DNA of 23,223 bases from a virus, in IMG/VR virus record IMGVR_UViG_3300049825_000738, positions 1-23,223 of that record. One strand, written 5' to 3'. The notes below the pieces were generated by a model that saw only the letters and a list, made by a program, of their open reading frames with translations, did not search any database and had not been told where the DNA came from. Both the position numbers and the translations under genes were made by a program. Below, piece by piece: positions 6,416-14,030 of this stretch. The number at the start of each line of letters is the position of its first letter. Positions within the stretch are counted from its first letter, which is position 1.

Positions 6416-7306
6416 ATGGACATCCGTTCCATCACCGAGCACGAAGTGAAGATCCTCCCCGTGGCTTTCAAGGCTGCACCCGATCGGCAGCGCACCTTTC
6501 GATTCAAAATCTCCGATGCGACCTCTGACTATGATAATGACATCGTGGACCCGAAGGGCTGGGATCTGACCAACTTCAAGAAGACCGGCGGGCCGGTCAT
6601 GTTTGGGCATGACTACAGTAGCCTGCCGATTGCCAAGGACGTAGGGATCTCCGTTGAGGCCGACGGGCTCTACGGCTATCCACAGTTCCCTGCGCCTGGG
6701 ATTCACCCCTTCGCCGATACCGTGTACGAGCTGATTCAAGGCGGATTTCTCAACGCCGCCAGTGTCGGCTTTAAGCCGAAGACCTATCTCTATAACGAAG
6801 AGCGCAAGGGCTACGACATTGCCGAGGCGCTCCTCTTGGAATACAGCATCGTGCCGATCGGCGCGAATCCGTCGGCGTTGATTCAGCGCGCGAAGGCGGC
6901 GGGCGTGAATATTATCCCGCTGGAAAAGTGGTGTGAGCAGTACCTCGACGAAACCTACGGGACGAAGGGCGGCGTCTGGATGCCACGCTTTCAGGTCGAG
7001 GAGGTCTTTAAGTTTATGAATCAGGCGAAGGCCGTGACCGTTCCTGATGGAGTGATTTCTGAGCAGAAAGAAGCAGAGAAAGAAGTAGGGGCTGAGTCGG
7101 GTACCTGTCCATCCTGCGGGCACACGCCCGCGCTAGAACTCGACATTGAAGAAGCATCTACGCTGGAGCTCGCCGATGATCCGATTATCATCGACGCTGC
7201 ATCCGTAAACGAGGCCATCGCCTCAGCCGTCCGCACCGGGTTGGCGGAGGTCATTACCCACCAGGTCCGTGAACGCATCGACTATGCGCGCGGGCGGGTC
7301 ATTTAG
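6416..7306 (+). CDS. Prohead maturation protease, HK97 gp4-like, with zinc-motif C-terminal extension
   Basis: A serine protease that cleaves the capsid delta domain and itself during head maturation. In 296 residues the family motifs are clear: VMFGHDYSSLP with the expected catalytic His65, and FLNAASVGFKPK with the expected Ser116, followed by LLEYSIVPIGANPSAL (141-155). Beyond about residue 165 there is a C-terminal extension with CPSCGH (231-236), then an acidic stretch and a final helical, charged end; it may act as scaffold. I chose ATG 6416 because GAGGG lies at 6403-6407; the earlier in-frame TTG at 6386 falls in the terminator T-run. The capsid gene follows. Confidence 0.94.
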   Translation: MDIRSITEHEVKILPVAFKAAPDRQRTFRFKISDATSDYDNDIVDPKGWDLTNFKKTGGPVMFGHDYSSLPIAKDVGISVEADGLYGYPQFPAPGIHPFADTVYELIQGGFLNAASVGFKPKTYLYNEERKGYDIAEALLLEYSIVPIGANPSALIQRAKAAGVNIIPLEKWCEQYLDETYGTKGGVWMPRFQVEEVFKFMNQAKAVTVPDGVISEQKEAEKEVGAESGTCPSCGHTPALELDIEEASTLELADDPIIIDAASVNEAIASAVRTGLAEVITHQVRERIDYARGRVI

Positions 7307-7324
7307 CAACGAGGAGGGGCACCC

Positions 7325-8614
7325 ATGGGCGCCATGACATTAGAGCAACTCAACGGGCATATCAAGGACGCTGTACTGCCGATTCTCAAGGGAGAGTTGG
7401 GCGATACGGTGAAGGGGGTCGTGCAGGCCGCTGTAGATGAGGCGCTCAAGCCTGTCCGCGGCGATCTGGGGAAGGCGCAAGCCGACCAGGAGACCCTGAA
7501 GACGCAACTGAAGGAGATGGCGGGCGGGATTTCTCCGCTCTCAACCAAATCCAAGACGCGGCAAAAGGGCGAGGCGTTCGGCGCCTGCGTTCGTGCCGCC
7601 TATAAGAGCCGCAACGATCCACAACGGGCCGCCAAGATTCTCCATGACGAAGGGAACGGCGATCTGGGTGACTTAATGAAGGCGATGACGGCGGGCGATC
7701 CGACCACGGGCGGCGTGTTGATTCCGCACGCGGTCTCAGCTGAGATCATCGACATCCTTCGGAGCACGGTCGTGGTGCGCGGCCTCGGACCACAACAGAT
7801 CTCGATGCCAAACGGGAATTTCCGACTCCCCAAGAAAGTCCAGGGGACGCAGAGCTACTATGTCGGTGAGTCGCAGGCCGCGGCCACCAGCGGTGTGACG
7901 GTTGGGTCCGTGGTGCTGAACTTCAAGAAGCTCGTCACGGTGGTTCCGGCCAGCAACGACCTCTTCCGCTATAGCTCTCCTGGGGCGGACGCAATCATTC
8001 GCGACGACATTATGGACAGCATGCGTGTCCGTGAGGACCAAGCGTTCCTGCGCGATACGGGTGTGACGCCGAGCGGTACCTCGACCCCAAAGGGTCTGCG
8101 GCAGTGGTCAATCGAGGCGGTGAACAACTTAGCCATCACTACGGGGGCCACTTCCCTCGCCAACGTGACGATCGATCTGGGACGGCTGATCTTGAAATTG
8201 GTTGAAGCCGATGTCCCGATGACACGGCCAGGCTGGATCATGGCTCCGAAGACCTGGAACTACCTGATGACCGTGCGGACGACAAACGGTCCCTACGCCT
8301 TCCGTGATGAAATGGCACGTGGGACGTTGTGGGGCTGGCCGTTTAGGATGACGACCACGATCCCGACCAATCTGACGGTCGCTGCGCTGACCAACAGGTC
8401 GGAGCTGTATCTCGTCGATTTCGCGGATGTCGTGATCGGAGATTCAGAGGCTATGATCATCGATGCCTCGGGTGAGGCGGCGTATGAAGAGGCGGGCACG
8501 GTGAAGAGTGCGTTCCATCGCGACGAGACGGTGATTCGGGCAATCTCTGAGCACGATCTGGTTGTGCGGCGGTCACAGAGCGTCGCACATTTCGAGGATG
8601 TCAACTGGGCCTAA
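7325..8614 (+). CDS. Major capsid protein, HK97 fold with delta domain
   Basis: This protein forms the icosahedral head shell. The 429 residues begin with a helical, charged region of about 80 residues (LEQLNGHIKDAVLPIL through TLKTQLKEM), the delta scaffold domain usually removed by the protease; cleavage is likely near the basic KSKTRQKGEAFG stretch (75-86), inferred from related phages. The mature part starts the HK97 core: DPTTGGVLIPHAVSAEIIDI (residues 125-144), YYVGESQAAATSG, and VREDQAFLRDTG in the spine region. GAGGAGGGG at 7311-7319 precedes ATG 7325. Abundant product expected. Confidence 0.96.
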   Translation: MGAMTLEQLNGHIKDAVLPILKGELGDTVKGVVQAAVDEALKPVRGDLGKAQADQETLKTQLKEMAGGISPLSTKSKTRQKGEAFGACVRAAYKSRNDPQRAAKILHDEGNGDLGDLMKAMTAGDPTTGGVLIPHAVSAEIIDILRSTVVVRGLGPQQISMPNGNFRLPKKVQGTQSYYVGESQAAATSGVTVGSVVLNFKKLVTVVPASNDLFRYSSPGADAIIRDDIMDSMRVREDQAFLRDTGVTPSGTSTPKGLRQWSIEAVNNLAITTGATSLANVTIDLGRLILKLVEADVPMTRPGWIMAPKTWNYLMTVRTTNGPYAFRDEMARGTLWGWPFRMTTTIPTNLTVAALTNRSELYLVDFADVVIGDSEAMIIDASGEAAYEEAGTVKSAFHRDETVIRAISEHDLVVRRSQSVAHFEDVNWA

Positions 8615-8695
8615 GACACGGAGGGCACAGGCCCTTGAGCACTTCACGCGGGACACGGAGGTTCGCCGGTCCCGCCAGCAGAGGGGAACGCGACT

Positions 8696-9283
8696 ATGTC
8701 AGTACATATTTCCGGACAAGTGGTACAGGGAAAGGCCGACACACTGGTATTCGACTGCGCCACAGGAGGCGGGGCGACGTCCGGTGGGGTCATTGCAGGC
8801 AGTATCATCGATCGGCTCGCGTTGGCGCGGGCGTTTACGCACTGCCAACCGTTCGTCATCGGCTCGGGACTGACGAATACCTCGACCGCGGGGGCGAAGG
8901 TCGCCAAGCTGGACGTCTATCTGCAACATGGGGATAGCTCGAACGGCGGCGATATGGCGGAGGTCAATTCCGGTCTGCGCGTCGTGCAACAGCAGATCTT
9001 CAACAGCGGCGAATTGACGACCGACTACAAGGTCTGGGCCACGGGCGCGATCCGCGTCCAGCACACCGGCGCGAACTACGCGCTGTTAGGCGCCAAGCGA
9101 TTTCTGCGTTCGGCGGCCATCGTGACACGCTTGGGCTTGAGCACGGCGACCACGGGGGCGAACGATCTGACGGTCAGCCTCGGCACCATTATGCTGCGGC
9201 CCGATGAAGAGCCACCGAGCCGCAAGGCGTTGCTGGTTGACGGGACCAAGATTCCGTTGTTTGCCACCTCAACGGCGACCTAA
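8696..9283 (+). CDS. Probable head decoration or structural protein
   Basis: A 195-residue protein with no family I can name. It is rich in Gly, Thr, Ala and Ser with alternating hydrophobic residues (GAIRVQHTGANYALLGAKRF), suggesting a beta-rich structural protein. Its place directly after the major capsid gene is where decoration or cement proteins usually lie; that is the only reason for the call. AGAGGGG at 8680-8686 precedes ATG 8696. The 81 bases between this gene and the capsid gene hold no supported feature. Confidence 0.7.
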   Translation: MSVHISGQVVQGKADTLVFDCATGGGATSGGVIAGSIIDRLALARAFTHCQPFVIGSGLTNTSTAGAKVAKLDVYLQHGDSSNGGDMAEVNSGLRVVQQQIFNSGELTTDYKVWATGAIRVQHTGANYALLGAKRFLRSAAIVTRLGLSTATTGANDLTVSLGTIMLRPDEEPPSRKALLVDGTKIPLFATSTAT

Positions 9284-9287
9284 GACG

Positions 9288-9497
9288 ATGGTGACGGTAC
9301 GCTTTATTCGTAGCTTTCGTACACCAGGAGGGCCGCTCTATGTCCCAGGGGATACGGCGGCCCTCAGTGAGACGATGGCGAATGAGGCCTTAAAGCAAGG
9401 GGCAGCCCTACGGGTCCAGGACGCCACCTACGGCGCGGCGCTCGATGGGCCATCCGCCCACACGATGATTACCGAACCCTCCAGAAAGAAGGGGTAG
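9288..9497 (+). CDS. Small head-region protein (VRFIRSFR...VPGDTA type)
   Basis: A 69-residue protein beginning MVTVRFIRSFRTPGGPLY, then VPGDTAALSETMANEALKQG. This layout (short basic strand, P-G-D, then a helix with Ala and Leu ending at a Gly) is common in small phage proteins found next to capsid genes, where a bound charged edge is followed by a helix. Precise function is unknown. It starts four bases after the preceding stop. The frame is open back to 9204, but that would overlap the previous gene. Confidence 0.75.
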   Translation: MVTVRFIRSFRTPGGPLYVPGDTAALSETMANEALKQGAALRVQDATYGAALDGPSAHTMITEPSRKKG

Positions 9498-9498
9498 C

Positions 9499-10557
9499 AT
9501 GCCAGACGCAGACGGACACAGCATGACATTGAACTTGACGGCGAATCCGAACAACGTGCCCCTCACGGCACAGGCCGTGGCGGACGCCCTCGGGCATAAC
9601 GTCGAGATCGAGTTCGAGCAGGTGGCGAATATCCCGAAGGAGTTGACCGGCCCGATTCGCTGGGATCATCCACTCGCGGCACATCCCGTGATCGTCGATG
9701 CGCACGCGGGACTGGTCTCGGTGACACCGCGCCGGACGAAGGTCTGTATCGTCGGGTATGCAGAGAATAGCCGGCATCTGGCGTGGTATGACGACCAGGA
9801 CTGTGAAATCTGGGGCGTCAATCAGCTGGGGCGCTTTATCCCACGCGCCGATCGCTGGTTTCAAATTCATCACAACTGGGATACCCCCGCCCTCTGGGCG
9901 AAGGGGACGGATCAGCGGCAGTGGATTCGCGAGTCGCCGATCCCCGTCTATATGATCGATTGTGACCCGGACTTGCCGTCCAGCGTCCGCTACCCGCTTG
10001 AGCGTGTGATGGCGGAGCTCAAGACACACGATTATTTTACCAGTACCATCGCCTTTATGGTCGCCCTGGCGATCGCCGAGGGATTCGAGACGATCGGGAT
10101 CTATGGGATCGACTTGATTATCGGGCGCGAGTATCAGTTTGAGAAGCCCTGCGTCGAATATCTCCTGGGGATTGCGAACGAGCGCGGGATTCGTATCCAT
10201 AAGCCCGACGGCTGCGCCCTCCTCTGGCAGAGTCACCGCTACGGCTATCAGGAGGAGCCGGAGTTCGGCTTCTACTCGGTCAAGAAGCTCGATGCGCGGT
10301 CGAAGCAATTGGAAGAACAGACACGCCTCCTGCGTGATGAAGTCAAGGTCTGGCAGGGGCGGCGTGAAGAGGCCGTCTGGGTACGCGAAAGGCTGAACGA
10401 AGGCGCGCAGGCGTCGATGGATGCGCATATCAAGGAACTGGAAGAGAAGATCGATAAGGCCCTGAATCGGCTCTACATGCACGACGGCGCACAACAGGAG
10501 GTCGCTCGGATGCACGACATTCTTGAGCTGCGACATCGCGGCGGGCAGGTCGCGTGA
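9499..10557 (+). CDS. Rossmann-type protein resembling DUF115/GT42, copy B, with coiled-coil tail
   Basis: The 352 residues contain a second copy of the protein at 5129-5917 plus extra ends. Residues 1-76 are an added N-terminal region. The shared core begins RRTKVCIVGYAEN (78-90), then YDDQDCEIWGVN (97-108), RADRWFQIHHNW (117-128), and STIAFMVALAIAEGFETIG with IYGIDLIIGREYQFEK. Residues from about 265 on are strongly charged and heptad-like (LEEQTRLLRDEVKVW, then HIKELEEKIDKAL), a likely coiled coil. ATG 9499 directly follows the previous stop. Its presence among head genes suggests a virion-related or assembly job, not proven. DUF115 or GT42-like glycan chemistry is the best guess. Confidence 0.75.
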   Translation: MPDADGHSMTLNLTANPNNVPLTAQAVADALGHNVEIEFEQVANIPKELTGPIRWDHPLAAHPVIVDAHAGLVSVTPRRTKVCIVGYAENSRHLAWYDDQDCEIWGVNQLGRFIPRADRWFQIHHNWDTPALWAKGTDQRQWIRESPIPVYMIDCDPDLPSSVRYPLERVMAELKTHDYFTSTIAFMVALAIAEGFETIGIYGIDLIIGREYQFEKPCVEYLLGIANERGIRIHKPDGCALLWQSHRYGYQEEPEFGFYSVKKLDARSKQLEEQTRLLRDEVKVWQGRREEAVWVRERLNEGAQASMDAHIKELEEKIDKALNRLYMHDGAQQEVARMHDILELRHRGGQVA

Positions 10558-11235
10558 ATGCTGACGGTCCTCGCCACGGCCACGTCGGACGCCCTCACCA
10601 CCCTAGAGAACGCCAAGGAGTTCTTGGGGGTGACGGACTCGAAGGACGATCAATTCATCGATCGGCTGATTCTGCGCGCCTCGCGACGCATCACGACCTA
10701 TCTCGGGCGTCCGCTCGTATTACAGACCTACCAGACGCTCTTGCCGTCGCAGGGCAGCGTGAATCTCCTCCTCCCGCGGTATCCGATTCAGACCGTTCTA
10801 CGCCTCTTCGACAGTTCGGATACGGGGAGCGCACAGGCGGTCACACAGTATCGCGTCGACCGCGAGGCGGGTCTATTGAATCGCGACGCGGGCTGGTCGT
10901 GGACGGTCCAGCTCGATGCCCATGCCGTCACCGATCTGCCTACGCCGGGCGGAGAATATCGCACCTGGCTCGTCGAGTGGTCGGCGGGCTATATCGGACC
11001 GAACGGCACCTCATCGACCGGGCACGGCAATACCAGCACCGGGTCGACTCTCCCGGAGGATCTCGAAGAGGCGTGTCTCGAATTGATCAAGGACCGCTAT
11101 CTGGCACGCAGCCGGAGCGACGCCGTGCAGAGTGAGAAGGTCGGAGATGTCTCGGTCACGTATCGTGATGGCGGTAGTCAGCAGGTTCCGATGACCGTGG
11201 CTGCCCTACTGGCGCCCTATCAAAGTGTGGTTTAA
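10558..11235 (+). CDS. Head-tail connector protein, HK97 gp6-like (adaptor)
   Basis: This type of protein forms a ring under the portal and links it to the tail. The family signature is visible: an N-terminal helical start (LENAKEFLGVTDSKDDQFID), the FIDRLILRASRRITTYLGRP segment, then a beta-rich region, and LPEDLEEACLELIKDRYLAR near residues 167-186 that closes the helical core; a GDVSVTYRDG strand follows. The length of 225 is longer than the usual gp6 because of a Gly/Ser/Thr insert (NGTSSTGHGNTSTGST). ATG comes straight after the preceding TGA. The other connector genes, which usually follow, begin only at 20960. Confidence 0.9.
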   Translation: MLTVLATATSDALTTLENAKEFLGVTDSKDDQFIDRLILRASRRITTYLGRPLVLQTYQTLLPSQGSVNLLLPRYPIQTVLRLFDSSDTGSAQAVTQYRVDREAGLLNRDAGWSWTVQLDAHAVTDLPTPGGEYRTWLVEWSAGYIGPNGTSSTGHGNTSTGSTLPEDLEEACLELIKDRYLARSRSDAVQSEKVGDVSVTYRDGGSQQVPMTVAALLAPYQSVV

Positions 11236-11245
11236 GGAGGCTGCG

Positions 11246-11434
11246 ATGAGTCGAACCGCTGCACAGATTTTAACCGATGTATCACAGGGGGAGCTCGATG
11301 CCGGGGATATTAAGGTCCGCGAAACCGCGCGGCTGCTGATTCGCGATGTCGAGACGGGCGAGACCGAGGAGCGCGTGCTGGCACAGGGAACGAGAACCGT
11401 CACGCAGCACGACGGACAGATCAGGATTTCGTAA
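11246..11434 (+). CDS. Hypothetical phage protein, 62 aa
   Basis: A small protein starting MSRTAAQILTDVSQGELD with a charged, beta-like second half (VRETARLLIRDVETGETEER). No family recognised. TAAGGAGG at 11234-11241 gives a very strong ribosome site for ATG 11246. It is the first gene of the block inserted between connector genes. Confidence 0.75.
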   Translation: MSRTAAQILTDVSQGELDAGDIKVRETARLLIRDVETGETEERVLAQGTRTVTQHDGQIRIS

Positions 11435-11461
11435 TTCATCTAGCTGAAGGAGGGCGCCACC

Positions 11462-11860
11462 GTGCCTTTACATATTACCGGACGGAATATCATTGCATCA
11501 CTCCTCTTGGGCAATTCTGTCACGCCACTGTTGGCGACGACTGGCGCTGTCCTGTGGGTCGGCTCAGGTACCGCTGATCACGTCTCGTCAGATAATCATC
11601 TGAAGGGGACGAGTGTCGCGGCGACAATGGTTTCAGGGTACCCCATTAACTCCCCGAACAACAGAATGACGTTCCGTGGCGTCTATGCCACGAATCAGGC
11701 GAACTTCGATTGGTCGGAGTGGGGCATCAAGAACGCGACTACGACTGCGACCTCAACGGCGGGCTCGACGTTCATGCTACAGCGGAAACAGGAAGCCCTG
11801 GGGACGAAGGCCAACACGCAGCAATGGCAGCTGACGGTCGATCTCGACATTACGACCTAA
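11462..11860 (+). CDS. Virion surface/tail-fibre-like structural protein, 132 aa
   Basis: The sequence has VYATNQANFDWSEWGIKN, then TFMLQRKQEALGTK and QQWQLTVDLDI near the end. This series (WxEWG, then a L-x-R strand, LGTK, then W-x-L-T-V) is a pattern I know from phage structural proteins encoded among fibre genes; it suggests a beta-sandwich. The start is GTG 11462, with GAAGGAGGG at 11447-11455. It precedes a row of other beta-rich surface proteins. Confidence 0.75.
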   Translation: MPLHITGRNIIASLLLGNSVTPLLATTGAVLWVGSGTADHVSSDNHLKGTSVAATMVSGYPINSPNNRMTFRGVYATNQANFDWSEWGIKNATTTATSTAGSTFMLQRKQEALGTKANTQQWQLTVDLDITT

Positions 11861-11863
11861 GCG

Positions 11864-12061
11864 ATGTCGCCCTGGATTATGCATACGGTTGCCGAGGGGC
11901 GGTGCATACACTGTGGATGTCCGGTCCCTGAATCGGCACGTGTCGATTCGGTGGCTTATTGGCTCAAGGGCCTGGGGTGGCTCGCCGAAGTGCCGCACGG
12001 ACGTATCGTACCCTGTGAGGAGACGAATGGGAGCGGGACGCGCGACGCTCGGGTGGCTTGA
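11864..12061 (+). CDS. 65-residue mini-protein with CxxCxC motif
   Basis: A short frame with CIHCGCPVPES (C-x2-C-x-C, residues 14-19) and one more Cys (VPCEE) near residue 51. The motif is like CASCGC in the gene at 5914. It may bind zinc, but a clear second pair is lacking. It starts three bases after the preceding stop, has no strong ribosome site, and overlaps the next gene by 35 bases. Real gene more likely than not. Confidence 0.55.
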   Translation: MSPWIMHTVAEGRCIHCGCPVPESARVDSVAYWLKGLGWLAEVPHGRIVPCEETNGSGTRDARVA

Positions 12062-12344
12062 GGTCACGACCGATGAGGGCGGCGGGCCGCTGACGGGACT
12101 CGCGGGCTATCGCATCTATCGTACCAAAACTCCTGGCGGTCCCTATACCCTAGCCGCCGATCCAGGACTGACCGCTACCCCATCAGCTCCTCGTTATACG
12201 GTTACAGACTTCAGCTCTGACGGGGTCTGGTACTTTGCGCTAACGGCCTATGATGCAAGCGGCAATGAATCAGCCGGGAAGAGCGTTGAGGTCTCGAAAA
12301 CCATCACGCGCCCAAAGCTACGTCTCGGGCGCACCTACGTCTAA
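12027..12344 (+). CDS. Single fibronectin type III domain protein
   Basis: Almost all of the 105 residues form one FN3 domain: LGWLEVTTDEGGGPLTGLAG, then YRIYRTKTPGGPYTLA (C-strand region), YTVTDFSSDGVWYFALTAYD (F-strand Tyr), and SGNESAGKSVEVSK as the G strand. FN3 domains on virions usually bind cell-surface sugars or act as spacers. ATG 12027 has AGGAG at 12018-12022; the frame is open upstream to 11889 but without such a site. It is placed among surface proteins in the inserted block. Confidence 0.85.
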   Translation: MGAGRATLGWLEVTTDEGGGPLTGLAGYRIYRTKTPGGPYTLAADPGLTATPSAPRYTVTDFSSDGVWYFALTAYDASGNESAGKSVEVSKTITRPKLRLGRTYV

Positions 12345-12355
12345 TGGAGGCTACT

Positions 12356-12784
12356 ATGCAGTGGAAACCACTCATCCTCATGATTGTACTCGTCGGCTTC
12401 GGTTGGCTCCTGACGGTCACGTTACTGCAGGCCGAAACCTGTACGGGGACGACCTGTACTTATACCGCGGCGGGGACGGAACCCGCGACGAAAGTAGGCG
12501 GGGCGCCACTGAACAACCTCAAGCAAATCGTCTTAACGCCGAAGCTGAACGGCGTGACGCAAGCACCCATCGTGATTCCCGCCACCGCGCCGACGGGTGG
12601 GGGCACATTCAGTAAGGCGTTGACCATCACGCCGACCGTCTGTGCGGTGACGACGCTTTCGGTGGATATGCAGGCAGAAAATACCGTGGGGGCGAAAAGT
12701 ACGGCGATCACTGCGTCCAAATCGAAGGATTTGACGCTGGACCCTACGTGTGCCCCCGCAGCGGGGGCGTTTACACTCGATTAA
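12356..12784 (+). CDS. Secreted or membrane-anchored Ig-like protein with signal peptide
   Basis: The first 26 residues are a good Sec signal or membrane anchor: MQWK, then PLILMIVLVGFGWLLTVTLL, with a cleavage-like LQA|ETC site. The rest (about 116 residues) is Thr/Ala-rich with four cysteines or more (CTGTTC, TVCAV, PTCAP) and a strand pattern like an Ig or FN3 domain. ATG 12356 is preferred because GGAGG lies at 12346-12350; the earlier ATG 12344 overlaps the previous stop. A signal peptide is unusual for virion parts and suggests export to the periplasm or cell surface. No family assigned. Confidence 0.75.
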   Translation: MQWKPLILMIVLVGFGWLLTVTLLQAETCTGTTCTYTAAGTEPATKVGGAPLNNLKQIVLTPKLNGVTQAPIVIPATAPTGGGTFSKALTITPTVCAVTTLSVDMQAENTVGAKSTAITASKSKDLTLDPTCAPAAGAFTLD

Positions 12785-12878
12785 GGCGATGGCTCTGCGC
12801 AGTCTTTGGTTGGTGCTCCACACGTATATAGGCGGATGACGCGATGATGGTACGCGACTGGTATCGACGGAGGGTACA

Positions 12879-14030
12879 ATGAGACTGAGATTCGCCATAT
12901 TACTCATCCTCATGTGCGGCTACTGGGCTATGCCGGCCGAGGCCCATCTTAACTGCAACGGTGATGGGGCGCACAATGCGGCGTACCAAGCTGATTGCCT
13001 CGCCAATGGTGACGTGTTGCATATCGATGATTTCGAGGACGGCACCTATGTCTGTAGCAATGAAAATCCAGGACTGGCGATCAACGATGGATGGAACGCC
13101 AATCCGTTTATCGGTACGGACCCGGACGGAGTGAGTGGGGCGCCAGGCACCTGTTGGGTCACAGCGGGCGGCGTAGGCAGTAGCGCATGGGCGGCGGATT
13201 CAGGATTGATTAATGGGGGGGAAGGGGGCGTGCCCACGATGAGTGACCACGGACTGCGCGTCACCATCACCTATGGACAAACCCTGCGCTTGCGCTATTA
13301 CAAGCGGTGTGTGCGGAGCCCGCAGTGCGACTGGACGATCAACACGAAACTCTATCCCACCATCAATCCATTTGTCGGATCTGGCGGGATTTACTTCGGA
13401 GCTACGGGTGCATTTCCACTGGTGGGCGTGGCGGACCCAGATGCTCCTGGCCCATGCAGTAATCCAACGCCGGATAACTGTACGAAAGCGTATCACATTA
13501 TGGACTGGAAAGATAACATCGGGGATCGCGCCTACCTCTTCGATCCCAACCAAGGAAATGCGGTCTACGATTGCAATGACGCTGCGAATAACCGCTGTTT
13601 CGAGGACGGAACGCAAACGAATGTATGGTACTACTTTGAGCATGAGTGGAAATTCAATACCAACGGATCGGCCAATGGCACCTATCGGTTCTGGATGAAT
13701 CGGTGCGGCACAAGTGGCGTCTGCACAGGCTCGCCACACTTACAAGCCTCCTATACCGGGCTACAACTCCTCCCAGCCTTTCAGGGCAATGCCGTGATTG
13801 GCGCACTCTGGATGGAGCAGTATTCGAGTTGGAACGATACGCGCAATGTCCACGGACGGTGGCAGTGGGATGAAATTATCGTGTCGAAAGCGACCGCTGG
13901 ACCAATCGGGTTTGCTGGGGCCAGCTCCGATACCGCACCTCCGTCCTCTCCGACGGGCGTGACCGTGACGCAGGCGCCTGCTGTCCCGCGTGATCTGCAT
14001 CTCATAAAGGAGTCTCCTCATGCCCGCTAG
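12879..14030 (+). CDS. Secreted Cys-rich jelly-roll-like protein with signal peptide
   Basis: The 383 residues start with a clear signal peptide (MRLRFAILLILMCGYW, cleavage near AEA|HLN). The mature part has many cysteines in disulfide-type spacing and a beta-rich, Gly/Asn/Trp-rich sequence; VWYYFEHEWKFNTNGSANG and GRWQWDEIIVSK recall concanavalin-like or glycan-binding jelly rolls. It ends in DTAPPSSPTGVTVT, the usual entry to an FN3 domain, but stops 19 residues later, so the FN3 domain is missing. GGAGGG near 12869 precedes ATG 12879. It overlaps the next gene by 11 bases. Carbohydrate binding is an inference only. Confidence 0.75.
   Translation: MRLRFAILLILMCGYWAMPAEAHLNCNGDGAHNAAYQADCLANGDVLHIDDFEDGTYVCSNENPGLAINDGWNANPFIGTDPDGVSGAPGTCWVTAGGVGSSAWAADSGLINGGEGGVPTMSDHGLRVTITYGQTLRLRYYKRCVRSPQCDWTINTKLYPTINPFVGSGGIYFGATGAFPLVGVADPDAPGPCSNPTPDNCTKAYHIMDWKDNIGDRAYLFDPNQGNAVYDCNDAANNRCFEDGTQTNVWYYFEHEWKFNTNGSANGTYRFWMNRCGTSGVCTGSPHLQASYTGLQLLPAFQGNAVIGALWMEQYSSWNDTRNVHGRWQWDEIIVSKATAGPIGFAGASSDTAPPSSPTGVTVTQAPAVPRDLHLIKESPHAR

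Noticed and set aside
10554-11135. 193-codon + strand frame overlapping the connector gene
   Set aside because: Out-of-frame shadow, rich in Arg and Ser; the connector frame has family motifs.
12785-12878. Two tiny frames (16 and 12 codons) between the two signal-peptide genes
   Set aside because: Too short and no ribosome sites; one touches the next ATG (ATGA) but this is weak evidence alone.
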